Assembly: GCA_907163375.1 (NCBI GenBank)
Contig: CAJQUW010005310.1
Coordinates: 248,001-312,000, forward strand
Origin: Prostheceraeus crozeri
Lineage: Eukaryota; Platyhelminthes; Polycladida; Euryleptidae
DNA: 64,000 bases
Direction: 5' to 3'
The translations under genes were made by a program, and so were the position numbers. Positions 29,254-40,324 of this stretch are shown in pieces (the first letter of the stretch is position 1; every line of letters begins with the position of its first letter). The notes below the pieces were generated by a model that did not search any database, was not told the DNA's origin, and saw only the letters and a program-made list of their open reading frames with translations.

Positions 29254-32200
29254 ATAGGCGATGGTTACCGTAGGGAAGGCTCCGATTGGGTAAATACCAA
29301 CACCGCTTGTCCTCCCAGATACTTAGGGCCTTCTTCACTTGCGTCACCGTTCTCATCTCGTGGTGTTGGGATTGGAGGAGGGTTTGTGACACTGTGGTAA
29401 TGGAATGTTTTTCAAATGCGTCCACATAATTCTGATGTTTCACTTGTCGCTTCTTTGCTTGACACACCCCCTTCATGCGACAGTCGTGGATTTCTTCCTC
29501 ATTGCCTTTGAGGACAATGTAAGATTACATCTTGGCACTCAAACATACGAACTCCTTCACCCTATCCCCCACACACTCATCCTTGAAACATCCCAAACGA
29601 TTTGCATTCTCGGTACGTCTCTCTGGATGACTCACGGGATAATTTGAGGTATCGAGAACACCTTTCGCCTCCGTATCAATAAAATTGGGGATGTTTTCAA
29701 ACGAACGCAGCACTTCTTCGCGTGTATACCGGCTGCGGACTTTGAGGAAGAAGGAGTCTGTGTCCCCACCAATGAGTTCCACTGAGGTGCACGTCTTGTT
29801 GGCTTTCCACTGGTCAAACAGCTTGTACATAATAATCTTGCTGTTGTCCAGGATGCATTGCCCGATATAAATGGGTTTGTTCAAGTCTACCTTGGTCTTG
29901 CGCACATTCACCACCACGGCTTTGTCGCTGATGTTGAAGAAAGATTGGCAGTAGGGATGACGTGTCCATTTGCTAAATAAATTCGGTGATCGAACAAAAT
30001 AGTGCTTTCCATATTTCCGCACATTCTCCATCGTCTTGCCGTAGAGTGCGTTCACCATCAACTTGTGGAGATTGCGGCGCATTTTCGTGGTTGCCTTGGC
30101 GCGTTCTTGTGTATGGTATTGAACATAGGGGCGAATATACGGTTCTTGGTTGAAGGAGATCCCGTAATGAACCTTGGTGATATGTAAGCCCTTCTCCACA
30201 TAATACTTGAGAGCAGCGATATGTACCACATACTCTTTGCGATTTTCGTGCGTCATCATTAACTTGTTGGCTGAGTGAAAGGGTCGGTTCCCGTTCAACT
30301 CTTGCCATAGTTCTTGCATATAGGGAGACATGTCCTCCCATTTCGCCGTCCCGCGGTAAGGAGCCAATGGTAAATCTTCCGTGGCATCTTGGACGTGTGG
30401 GGGATATTCCAAATCGACGCACAGTACATGACCCGTGGTGCCATTGACATTGTATCGTCTCACCCATTCGTCGTTGATGTCCACCAAGACCTCCGGTCGC
30501 ACCCAAGCAAAACAATCCTTCGGCAAAGGTCCCATCATGGCCGCACCGTATAAATTGTTCGCATCTATATAAAACAGGTGAGTACCTTCTTCTGCTTGCG
30601 CGCGGTGCTGATTCACAAATGTCATCCCTCCACGAATCCCTGCTTCAAACACGCGGTACATATCCACGTCATGCAATTTCTCCAACTTGACCTGTGTCTT
30701 TTTAAAGAAAAATGAATAGGTCAAGCCAGGTGTGCCGAAATAGTGGATGGGGTCCAATGCAGACACGTCGCGTATTTCACTTCGAAAGTGTTCGAAGATG
30801 TCTGCGAGCAAGGCTACATCCACTGTCAAATAATAGTGGATATAATCTTCAAACGTGCTGCACCCCGTCTCTGTCCACGCCTTTTGTGCCACAGCATACT
30901 CATCCTCTTCCAACTCCTTCTCACTCAAATCATTATAAAATGCTTCTTTCGGAGGCAATTGAGTCTCGTGGATACGATCCCAGCAGTCAAAATATGTATA
31001 GGGAAAATATCCTTTCCGAATAGATGTGTGATCGCAATTCGGATAGACGTTGCTCAATATGTGATTTGAGTGAGGAAAGTCACTGATGGTCGTTGACAAA
31101 TTGTTTAGAGAGTCTTTCAAAAACTGACATGAATCGATGAATCGGAGTTTATATATGGTATTGGATGGCATGGGAAGAAAGATGGTCACTCCCAACGTCT
31201 TGTCTCCTGACACATAAATGGGCTCGATCCTATACTTGTGATCCAACTTGGTAAACCCTTGTACAATCACCTGGTGACTGTCATATCCCTTCCAATTGTG
31301 AAACAAGATGTTCAATGTGGTCCGGGATTGACGTCGTCGCATGTTACATGCATTGCACAGGGTTTGCAAATATTTGCCCGTGATATGATCGTGGTCTCGC
31401 ACCTTTGTCGTAGGCCCATGCTTTTCACCTTGCTTCTGAGGTTTTACATCACATCCGCACATGTTACATTGAGCTGTCTGTTCATAGTCTCGCATATCAT
31501 CCTCCGTCAGCGTCATGTTATGCTTCGTCTCTTCCATGTGATTAAACATCGACATGCTCACCTGTCTGATGTGTGTAATAAAGGATGGAATGCACTCGTT
31601 CCCCTTATGGATCACCACCGATTCTTTCATGTCCAGCGCCGGATGCCACACCACATAGGATCCCACATACGCTGCCGTATGCTTCTTGGACACGGAATCA
31701 ATCATGCTCTCAATGTCTGCATACATCACAGCGAGGGGTTGAGTGGTTTTCGCGTGGTCGATAAATTCGTGCGGTTTCGTATCTTCCGGGGTCGTTTCCA
31801 TCTGAAAAAATCCTCCATCGCATTTGGCTTGATGTTCCAGACGTTCTTTGTGCGCCATGTCCTTTGTCTTTCCATACTTTATCCCCTTCTCGTAGAAATT
31901 AAATCGTAAACTACATAACTCGCATGTTTCAAATCGTTTCACTTGCGTTTGGCTCATGTTCCGATACCACATGCGAGCACATTTCTGAAAATCCGTCACG
32001 GGAAGAAAATGTCCAGACTGATCCTCCATATCGTACCGCGTCACCATCACCAGATGAACGATGCGTGTGTTCTCCTTCACAGTTTGACGGACCGGGTATA
32101 ATTGGCCCACAAATCCTTTACTGTCATGTACGTGGATACGAAGAATGACATTGTTCTTCTTTTCAAACTCCTGAATATCCCGTGTATTCATCAACCCCTC

Positions 32201-33184
32201 TGACGTCATCATGGAAAAGTCTAGATGATAATATTGGTTCAAATTCAACATGCGCACTGTAGGAAGCTCATTCTGATACGTGTTATAGGTTTTCTTGGTG
32301 CGGGAATCAACACGTCGAGGAATGCGATTGCCTTGGTAGGCAAGTGCATAGAGGACACTGTCTTGAAAACAATGTGATGTATACGTGTTGCGTCGAAACA
32401 CACATATACCTTTGCAGAGCTTGATATCTCGGTGAATAGGAATCGGTGCGCCCATGCGAAAATTAGGGAAGGAACTTGTTTGAACTAGTAACTCCAACAC
32501 TTCCTTCACCGCAAATCCTGATCCATCTTCTTGAAAGTCTTCAATAAATTCTTCAAACTTTGACACCATGTCACGGAACCATGTATCAAAGTTACGTGCT
32601 TGGACGCCTTCGTGAATGTATGAGGGTGTGGTGATGTCTCTCACTTCCTCTTCGCCCGTCGACATATTCATCTTGCCAAACCTGAGTCTCATACTCACAA
32701 ACACTTTCACATCCTCGTGGGGGTGTTGTTGCACAATGACTCGATACAAGTCCGCATACATTGAATTCAAATATACCTTCCATTCATTCGTGGCTTGATG
32801 AGGGGTAAATCGATAATTATATCCGCGACCGTCCATGATACGTTCTTCTTCCACGGCTGCACCGCCCTCTTGCATAAACTCAAACAGGTAAGGACACAAA
32901 TGTTCATCCCATCCTTCCGCTTCAGCATTCACTGCTACATCACAGTAGCGACACCGTCCTACACACGCATGCTTATGGTACGCCTCCACGTCGAAACTTC
33001 CGTCGCAATCCAAACACAGCAAGTCATTGTCATCACCATAATTAAACGCGCGGCAATCGTGTTCGTCTCCATACCATTTACAGCATGTCCAACAATAGTT
33101 GCGACCCGTCTCCGCTGCTCCATGAGCAATACAGTCTTGAAAGCGAGAGAAGGACTGACGGCAGAATTCACACGCGTACTGCAT
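29230..33184 (-). pseudogene. Protein-primed family B DNA polymerase (pPolB), nearly whole, about one break
   Basis: Read leftward from ATG 33184, under the right-repeat promoter. The first 105 residues are zinc-finger-like (CEFCRQSF..YCWTCCKW..CVGRCRYCD..HLCPYL). Then come exonuclease motif I (YADIES, about 488), an endonuclease VII/HNH-like insert (CNMCGCD..VRDHDHITGKY..CNACN, about 575-625), Exo II (HNWKGYDSH), Exo III (YYLTVDVALLAD), polymerase motif A (YIDANNLYG, about 870), motif B (LMVNALYGKT, about 1041) and motif C (GGDTDSFF, about 1140). C-terminal similarity runs to about 29,236. The enzyme copies the element from a terminal protein primer. About one break. Confidence 0.93.
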
Positions 33185-33191
33185 GGTTAGA

Positions 33192-33447
33192 ATGAGAATG
33201 AATTTCTCTGGCAGCGCCTTCCTTATATACCGTGCGGTGACTCATCACACGTGCTCGGCGCCGCGTGCTCCGATTGGTGCTCCGTGCTCTACCCCCAAGT
33301 GCGCCGATGCGTGCTCTGATGCGTGGGCGTGTGCTCTGTTTCCTGTCCTCTTCGCTACCCGTGCTCTGATGCGTGGGTGTGTGCTCCGATAAAAGTACAC
33401 ATGTCCTGAAGGTCAAATGCGGGTGAAAGGGGCTAGACTTTCCTACT
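33192..33447. repeat. Polinton-1 right terminal inverted repeat (256 bp)
   Basis: Reverse complement of the left repeat with one rather than three copies of the 27-bp unit. It ends TCCTACT at 33447. Confidence 0.95.
33221..33285 (-). promoter_or_regulatory. Right-repeat promoter for pPolB
   Basis: Mirror image of the left-repeat promoter: TATA box (33221-33230 on the plus strand) about 37 bp upstream of the pPolB ATG, preceded by CCAAT between GGAGCAC boxes. Confidence 0.75.
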
Positions 33448-33453
33448 AATGTG
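33448..33453. repeat. Target-site duplication, right copy (AATGTG)
   Basis: Exact match to 8722-8727. Confidence 0.9.
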
Positions 33454-33505
33454 TAAAAATATTGCCAACTCATCTGCTTCTTAAGTTAGTGGGCCAAGTG
33501 CATAA

Positions 33506-35597
33506 CCCCTCTGCCGTATGTCGTAGATACATTTTGTACCTATAGGGTAATTTGCAATATTCATGTCTATTCATTTCTGATTTAACTTCATAATCATGAG
33601 CTGAACTTGTCATATCATTCCTTCAAGTTAAAAAGAGGATATTGGAATTTTCCCGCATAGACGTACATCAACCAAATTTGGAAATATGGACATGTAATTG
33701 CTGGATTGAAGATGACAGATCAAATGCAAATATTCATTTACCATCTGCATTTTGTGCGAATGACTAACACTTAGACTGAAAGTAAATGTTCTCAGGCTTC
33801 TGAATTCCTTTACCAGTGTATGAACGGAGACGTGATTGAAGAAATCGAACAAAAGAAATGAATACGGCCAATAGAAAAGCCACAGATCTTCGACGTATAC
33901 TGCCAAATGTTCGAAACTTCATGACGAATAGCATGCATCGGACTATTGCTTAGAGCGGGACTTGATCGTGACAACATGACTGACTTGAATGAAATGTGGA
34001 ATGCAACAGAGGGAAGGCCTATTTTCCGAGCAACAATGTCGTTAAATCGCTTAATTTTTTCTACGATGCGTACGTTTCGACAGCTATCGCTCACCGCCAC
34101 AACGCCTAGAAAGTGATAAACTTGCGCCAGTCAATGATGGTTGGAAACAGTTTGGATGGGACGCACCTACATCCCATCCAAGCCGTCAAAATACGGTCTC
34201 AAGGTGCTTTGGCTTGCTGAAGCCTGCACAGGATTTGCTCTTAACGCTATCATCTACACTGGTCGGGAGCGAAATGCCGCACGTCACCGCAATCTTGATC
34301 ATAATGTGGTCACAGAACTTGCCAGACCATATTATTCTACAGGAAGAGAAATTCTGACTGACAATTTTTTCACCTCTCACAGCCTCGCAGTAAAGTAAAG
34401 TAAATGTATATTTTCGATTTACAATGAGAATCGTAAAAGGCAGTGACTCTCCTTCAGCAAAATATTACCTTGTTGGGAACTATCCGGTCTCATCGACGTG
34501 AGAATCCTGAGCAGCTTGAATCCAAAAGACGAGAGGTGGGTTCAAGCATAATCGCTCACGATCATGTAAATAAAATCGTTTTGGTGTCCCACATTCCGAA
34601 GAAGAACAAAAATGTTATGTCATTGCGGAAATTTGGCCATCGCTGGTGAAAAGAGCAACAAACCTCCCATGATCCTCGATTACAATCGAGGAAAAGCTGG
34701 CGTTGATCAACTTATCAAAATATTGAGGAATTAACTTGTAGACGTAAGAGTGTGAGATGGCCTATGATTATATTTTATAACATGCTCGATACTGCGGCGT
34801 ACTGATGAAGACAGATCGTCCAACATTGACCAGAAGACAATTTCTGAAAACCTTGTCTTTCCAATTAGTGGAAGATAACGGTCGACAACGTCATGTAAGA
34901 AATTTGAAGCTACCGAAATCGATAATCGACGCTGGGTTGTTGCTCGGTTTTCGCGAACTAAACACTGAATTTAGTCGTCGCGGAGAAAACACGGTTTGGC
35001 ACTGCAATATTTGCTACAAGAGCAGCAGAACACAGTGTGACATTTGTTTCAAAGCTGTTTGTCCACAACACCGCATGATACAGAAAGTATGCAAGTGCTT
35101 GTCTTGCTCTTGAGTTCGTTTTTTTCACTTTTCTTTATGTGCACGATGTACCGGTAGACACTTAGTTATTGTTATATTGTTAAACAATCCGTGCTATTTT
35201 CATAATGAAATTGTTATGTTTGATGCATAAATTGAATGGTTTTGATAAATTAATCCAATCAGTGCCATTTTCTCGGTTGAAATGGTTATTGATTATAGAA
35301 AAAAGTAAAGTATTAATAAGCATTCAATAGTTATTGGTTGAAAAATTACAGATTTATAATTTGATATTTCAAAAACACGTTGTATCTATGTTAAGCTTTA
35401 GTTTGTGATATCTATGTTAAATTCTAGTGTACAATATCTATTACAATAGGTAGTCAGTGAAGACATAAAATTTATATCTGATATTTAGATAGATTTATTA
35501 CGCAATAATTTAGGTTAGAACAACTTCATTATCTATAGGTACAAATTGTGGCTACGTATACGGTTGAAGCAGTCGGTTTTACTCATACGGATAAGGG
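33506..35597 (+). mobile_element. Second piggyBac-family transposon, broken
   Basis: The left end CCCCTCTGCCGTATG and the right end (reverse complement CCCTTATCCGTATG) are related inverted termini, each followed inward by a TTTGTACCTATAG block (about 33534-33546 and 35535-35547). TTAA follows the right end at 35598-35601; ATAA precedes the left end. The termini differ from those of the piggyBac at 4222-5911, so it is another family. The transposase inside is broken in several frames. Confidence 0.7.
33960..35113 (+). pseudogene. piggyBac transposase remnant, second family
   Basis: Recognisable blocks in order: LNEMWNATEGRPIFRATMS near 33985, DKLAPVNDGWKQF near 34120, PSKPSKYGLKVLWLAEA near 34170, TDNFFTSHSLA near 34360 (catalytic Asp), TLLGTIRSHRREN near 34455, and a C-terminal zinc-type motif (CNICYK, CDICFKAVC, CKCLSC) at 35005-35110. 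Stops and frame changes occur near 34395, 34500 and 34650, and in several places before 34140. It is inactive. Confidence 0.75.
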
Positions 35598-35601
35598 TTA
35601 A

Positions 35602-36274
35602 AGTGTGTATTTTGGTAGTGCAAATATTTGTGTGCTCATATACAGAGAAGCTGCTAAAACTGCAATTTATATCTACACGCAAATTATGAAAATATCTGCC
35701 AGAATTTCCGTTTTTCGTTCACCATGAGACGAAGACTGAATTCTTCAGAAATGGAAGCAGCAACTTCTGCCCAATCATCAAGACCATGTCAACGGAAGAG
35801 AATACTATTCCGAAATAATCGATGATGTAGTTGAGGACGTCATGACCGGTTAGGGGGGATGATGATGAATTCAAGACAGAGATGGTGGGCCTACCGATTG
35901 ATAATGTCATTCAGCAGTCTGTTTCTTACAAAAAATCTGATGATACAAATGCATCTGCCACTATTGAGGCCAGTTGTGACTTTCATATATTGTCTCTGCA
36001 TTTTTTACGATCGATGTAGTCGCATGTGATTGCATTGATATGTTTTGCATGACAATGTTGTTCACTTTTACATAAGCTCTTGTACTGTACATGTACAAGC
36101 ATAGATATCTGTTGGAGCGGTGTTGTTAGCCAATGACATGGAAAATAAACTAAATCTGTAAATGTTGATTACAAAGGCGAAATAAGTCAATACACGATGT
36201 CATACACGATGAACGCTAGGCAATGCCCCATTGTCATGCGTGCTGAATACTGATAATGTTCCGTTGTCATACAT
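35602..36274. other. Spacer between piggyBac-2 and Polinton-2, no gene seen
   Basis: Short open frames on both strands have no motif. If the lectin exon at 53147 belongs to a gene that continues leftward, this stretch would be intronic, but no exon is recognised here. Confidence 0.4.
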
Positions 36275-36280
36275 GGTACA
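36275..36280. repeat. Polinton-2 target-site duplication, left copy (GGTACA)
   Basis: Identical to 53117-53122 after the right terminus. Confidence 0.88.
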
Positions 36281-36905
36281 AGTAATGGGAAAAAGACCGA
36301 TCCAGACCAAGACAAATTCAGAAAAATTTGTATTTTTAAAAACGACATAAGTTCATGAATTTGAACCCTTTTTCTGGTTTTTAAGATCTAAATTCATAAA
36401 TTTAGGCGTTTTTAAAAATACCCAATTTTTAAAATTTTTCAAAATCTCAAATTGAGATTAAGATCATTTTTTCTCTCTTGCTCAAATCATGACCGTTCCA
36501 GGACACCGAAAAAATCATAAAAGTTAAGAATCTTAAATTTGAGATTAAGATCATTTTTTACTTTGAAATTATGACCGGTCCAGGACACCGAAAATCATAA
36601 AAGTTAAGAAACTCAAAATTTGAGAATTACAATTTTCACCCCCCCTTAAAATCATGACCGTTCCAAGCCACAACATCAGAAAAATTGGTAATTTTAAAAA
36701 CGTCTAAATTCATGAATTTCATCCATTTTTCAGGTTTTTAAAATATGAGATAACTAAAATTATGTGACTAAAAATATTTCTTTAAAAATGGAAGAAACAA
36801 AAGTGGAAGAAACTGCAAGAATATATCCTTCGTTATCCCAATTAAACACAAGTGAAATGGTTCACAATTATTATTAAGATTAGAGCATTATGATAAATTA
36901 AGAAG
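36281..36905. repeat. Polinton-2 left terminal inverted repeat
   Basis: About 0.6 kb matching the reverse complement of roughly 52500-53116, with visible divergence and small gaps. Inside it the segment ATGACCG.TCCAGGACACCGA is itself repeated (near 36489 and 36567), and a related ATGACCGTTCCAAGCC follows at 36654. The inner part includes a 5' fragment of the gene that starts in the right repeat. Confidence 0.9.
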
Positions 36906-37033
36906 ATGCAATTATTACTTAGACATTCTTCGTTATTGTATTCTCAACATTATTTAAAGTACTAATTGTGAAGATCATTGTAACTCATAAACTCAACATT
37001 ATTCAATGAACCCGTACACTGGCTGATAATTGA

Positions 37034-37090
37034 AGAGAGACAGAGATTGAAGAGAGAGAGAGAGAGAGAGATTGAAGAGAGAGATATATT
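37034..37090. repeat. GA-rich microsatellite
   Basis: Runs of GAGAGA interrupted by GATTGAA, inside Polinton-2 between its left repeat and the protease gene. The surrounding 36906-37673 shows no gene. Confidence 0.8.
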
Positions 37091-37673
37091 TATTGTTCTA
37101 GCAACGGAAAACATCTAACAGCTTTCCCTTAAAATTATCGTGGAATCTCTTGTCATTTCAACTTACCCATCGGTAAATTTTTGACATTTCAATTTACCCC
37201 TACGTAAATTATTTTCAGAATCAGTTCTCAATATCTGTTTTCAAAATCTGTTTTTCAAATTCACTTTTAGAAATCCATTTGCAAGATTCATTTAACGTTT
37301 GCTAAACACATACGGGTAGTAAAGTACTTCCCATTGTGAAGTCATAAATAGATTAAGCAAATAAGAGTGCATTGACAATAAAAGTAAAATGACAATGAAA
37401 TTCTTCTTGTGAACTCAGAACACATAAACGCCGATATGCGCGTTAGTTGTTATAGCAATTTTAAACAATCACTTTAACGATGAAACATATTAACATATGA
37501 AGTTCATGAAGAAAATGGACATATGTAAAACAATGCAGATTAGAATAATTATAATATAATCATTTCAAAATCGAATAAGTAGTAAGGAAAGTCATCATTA
37601 TGGAACAGTTTTAAATCAATACCCCCCCTTCTGACTTCTAGGGGTCCCTATAAGAAATTTTTTTAATTATAAA

Positions 37674-38145
37674 ATGACTAGCATTACCGAGTTCTTAAAA
37701 TTATATGGAACACAAACAACTACAAATTTTGATCTAAAGAAAATCGCTAATCAATTGGGAATAAAGAATTTTCATGTTCTAATGAGAGACGAATTACATT
37801 TAATCAAAAATAAGCCAACAGGAACCTTCAGTTCCCGGAACAATGTTCCAACTGTAAATTTCGTAACCAATCTCCACACGTCTGATCAAAAAGGAGTACA
37901 TTGGTCAGCAGGTATCTTTAATAAAAATCGAGATAATTACTATTTTGACTCCTACGGACTTCCACCCACAAATGAAGTAAGAGAATTACTTTGAAATGGA
38001 ATTTATAATACATTTCAAATTCAAAAACCAGGAACTTCTTACTGTGGGCAATTATGTCTTTATGTTTTATTCAAATTACAGGAAGGATTACCATTTCTAG
38101 ATATTATGTTAGAATTGAACAAGGGAATTTCATTCCCGAAACGTT
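37674..38145 (+). pseudogene. Adenain-like protease of Polinton-2, broken
   Basis: HWSAGIF (His), YYFDSYGLPP (Asp) and SYCGQLCLYVL (Cys) appear in the order of C5-family maturation proteases, and PTGTFSSRNNVPTVNF is a usual upstream segment in Polinton proteases. It is the only late-type gene of this element read rightward. About one break. Confidence 0.8.
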
Positions 38146-38215
38146 AGTTCCAATAATAATGATATTGATAATTTAAAATCAAGCGAAGCTAGCTAGCTAA
38201 AGCGCCACCTAAAGG

Positions 38216-39481
38216 TTAAAGCTCACTTTGTTGTAACTCATTTTGATAAAATCGGCCTCTGATATCTTCATCATCTAAATCTTTGATTTTGTAAGTAATA
38301 GGATAAGTTTGATTTATTTTAAAAACTTCAAATATCTCTTTAGTCCAATAACCAACAAAGCCTTTTTCAAATTTATTCTTATACTTAAATATTCGTATCC
38401 TATCTCCAATCTTAAATTTCGGCTTAAGTTTCTGTAAATTCGGATTACTCTCATTCGAATAATTATTTTCGAATATTTTCTTTCGTATTAAATCAGGATA
38501 GTCAGAAGCATTCTTTCGAGTTTCTTCAATACCTGAATGAATCTTATTGTTATACTCTTCTACAACTCCTGGTAATATCTTCAACCATTTCTGATTTCCT
38601 TGCTCAGTAAATTTCTTAGAAATTTTATTTTTTAATCTATTGAATCGCTCAATTGCTACAGCCTTTCCTGCATTTTCAGTTGAATAAATAGTTTCAAATA
38701 GTGCCTGAACATTTCGATTGTAAAACTCAGACCCTTTATCAACGAATAGCTTCTTTGGCTTTCTATTAGTTTCTTTAAAGATTTCTTCAAACGCATATTT
38801 AACTGACAGACCACTTTTATTTTTTAAAGGCTTCACCCAAGCGTATCGTATAAATAAATCTATAACGGTAAATGCGTATTTATAATCTTTTTCTTTCGGC
38901 ATATGAATAAGATCAGCACTCCAAATATCATCTTTATTAAATACTTTTACTTTCAATAAATATTTAGGCCTTCTGTATTCTTTATGAATTTCAGACGCGT
39001 ATGCTTCATTTGCTGACGGATCAATACCCTGATCCAACAATATTTTAGCTTGTAAAGCTTTCTTAACAAACATTCTTTCAATTCTTTCTCTAAATGTAGG
39101 ATTTTGAATACTATCCAATTCTTGAATCATTTTCCTATCAGCTACATGACGAGAACTTAGATCATGATTTCGATAAGCTAAATCATGTCTGTAAGCTGCG
39201 GCATCTACTCTATTTATTGGTTCTTCACCTGGTTTTGGATTATTATTCTCATCTAGTCTTATATCTAATCGAGTTCCTGGACCGGTATATGAATGATCAG
39301 GAAGATGTTTTTCTTTTGAATATTTACTCCAAATAAATCCAGGAAAGTTTTCGAATGTTTTTTGTATGTCACCTTCAATATGCTGACAATTTGAGGTTTT
39401 ATGTACTTTTAAGAGATAATTCAATAAATCTAAATTAGAAATTTTTAATTTAATTAAATTATCGGAATTTGTAGAATTCAT
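38216..39481 (-). CDS. Phospholipase A2-like domain fused to Polinton integrase
   Basis: 421 residues in one open frame. Residues about 63-115 match the parvovirus VP1-type PLA2: calcium loop YTGPGT, then VDAAAYRHDLAY with the catalytic HD pair, and RHVADRKMI. The integrase part begins near 160 (ELHKEYRRP-like SEIHKEYRRPKYLL) and has the DDE residues in IWSADLIHM, LFVDKGSEF and AIERFNRLKNK, followed by the SH3-like C-terminal segment (KFKIGDRIRIFKYK..GYWTKEIFEV). There is no chromodomain, unlike Polinton-1. PLA2 in parvoviruses breaches endosomal membranes on entry, so fusion to an integrase is odd; cleavage by the element's protease would be one explanation (inference). Confidence 0.85.
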   Translation of the reverse strand: MNSTNSDNLIKLKISNLDLLNYLLKVHKTSNCQHIEGDIQKTFENFPGFIWSKYSKEKHLPDHSYTGPGTRLDIRLDENNNPKPGEEPINRVDAAAYRHDLAYRNHDLSSRHVADRKMIQELDSIQNPTFRERIERMFVKKALQAKILLDQGIDPSANEAYASEIHKEYRRPKYLLKVKVFNKDDIWSADLIHMPKEKDYKYAFTVIDLFIRYAWVKPLKNKSGLSVKYAFEEIFKETNRKPKKLFVDKGSEFYNRNVQALFETIYSTENAGKAVAIERFNRLKNKISKKFTEQGNQKWLKILPGVVEEYNNKIHSGIEETRKNASDYPDLIRKKIFENNYSNESNPNLQKLKPKFKIGDRIRIFKYKNKFEKGFVGYWTKEIFEVFKINQTYPITYKIKDLDDEDIRGRFYQNELQQSEL

Positions 39482-39515
39482 TTTTAAAGATAAAATAAAA
39501 TATATGTTTTACCGA

Positions 39516-39632
39516 ATAGAACCTTGTTCAGAGGCCTTAGCCGATCGGACCAAAGGTCCTCAGGTTACTAACCTATAGAACCTTGTTCAGAGGCTTTAGC
39601 CGATCGGACCAAAGGTCCTGAGGTTATTACCT
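39516..39632. repeat. Two direct copies of a 58-59-bp unit with a GGACC triloop hairpin
   Basis: Each copy runs from ATAGAACCTTGTTCAG to the AGGTTA..ACCT end and contains GGACC-AAA-GGTCC, a perfect 5-bp stem with a 3-base loop. It lies between the integrase and the next minus-strand gene. Related copies are at 40292 and 42258. Confidence 0.8.
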
Positions 39633-39688
39633 AATCATACTAGGACTTAGATATATTCCAGAACCATCTTTTCTTTCTTTAATTTCAA

Positions 39689-39976
39689 TTAAATCATCAA
39701 CATTTTAAGAACTCGGTTTTCTTCATCATCTAAATTTAATTTACTAATGAAATTATCTACTACTCCCTCACCTCTTGCCGCTTTCTCTAACTCTCGATTA
39801 TGTCGTTTTTGTTCTTCTAATGCTGCCTTCTCCGATTTATTTTTATTTACTGCTTGGACAATACCAGCTGTCCCACCTGCAATACTTCCTGCTGCTGCTA
39901 TACCTCCCATTATTAGTGGAATTAATGGGAGAATTCCACCATTCTTTTCTTCTTGTAATTGAATATTCTCTATCAT
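39689..39976 (-). CDS. Hydrophobic core-protein-X-like small protein of Polinton-2
   Basis: 95 residues. GGILPLIPLIMGGIAAAGSIAGG at about 13-35 parallels the RGGILPLLIPLIA-type segment of adenovirus pX and of the Polinton-1 protein at 10487; here it is followed by a charged helical half (KNKSEKAALEEQKRHNRELEKAA). The hydrophobic part could insert in or lyse membranes. Function is inferred from this motif and from position in the capsid gene cluster. Confidence 0.6.
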   Translation of the reverse strand: MIENIQLQEEKNGGILPLIPLIMGGIAAAGSIAGGTAGIVQAVNKNKSEKAALEEQKRHNRELEKAARGEGVVDNFISKLNLDDEENRVLKMLMI

Positions 39977-40114
39977 TGGTTTACTTATGTAATTAATGTT
40001 TTATTAATAGTAATAGTTTTAGGGGTATTTTTGTAAATGATGTTACGTAGTTTTATTTCAACCGTTATATTATTATTATTACTTTTCGCTTGCGTCATTT
40101 TTAATAAAAAATTT

Positions 40115-40275
40115 TAAGTTACGAAAAATTTTAATCTATTCTAGTTATGAAAAATTTTAATCTATTCTAGTTATGAAAAATTTTAATCTAAGAATTTTTT
40201 TAATCTATTCTAGTTATGAAAAATTTTTAAGTTAAGAATTTTTAATCTATTCTAGTTATGAAAAATTTTAAGTTA
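40115..40275. repeat. AT-rich minisatellite, unit about 26 bp
   Basis: Five or so imperfect copies of AGTTATGAAAAATTTTAATC followed by TATTCT, in the spacer between the small hydrophobic gene and the capsid gene. The whole spacer 39977-40291 is non-coding. Confidence 0.8.
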
Positions 40276-40291
40276 CAAAAAAATAATTTTA

Positions 40292-40320
40292 ATCGGACCA
40301 AAGGTCCTCAGGTTACTAAC
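40292..40320. repeat. GGACC triloop hairpin at the 3' end of the capsid gene
   Basis: ATCGGACCAAAGGTCCTCAG followed by GTTACTAAC, matching the unit at 39516-39632. It overlaps the end of the minus-strand capsid gene, placing the hairpin just past the coding part. Confidence 0.75.
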
Positions 40321-40324
40321 CGAT

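Larger units (their letters stand above)
8728..33447. mobile_element. Polinton-1 (Maverick / adintovirus-like element), nearly whole
   Basis: A 24,720-bp element bounded by terminal inverted repeats starting AGTAGGA and by the exact 6-bp duplication AATGTG. It encodes pPolB, integrase with chromodomain, packaging ATPase, adenain-like protease, hexon-like capsid protein, penton-like proteins and a set of accessory genes. Apart from pPolB, the TBP-like gene, the UBA-RING gene and one acidic protein gene, everything reads to the right. The two inverted repeats differ at only a few sites outside a copy-number change, so insertion looks fairly recent. Roughly seven to nine breaks are spread over the coding part, so it is treated here as a fossil. 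It is GC-richer than Polinton-2. Confidence 0.97.

Noticed and set aside
30712-31909. Plus-strand open frames opposite pPolB
   Set aside because: They are antisense shadows of the polymerase without motifs.
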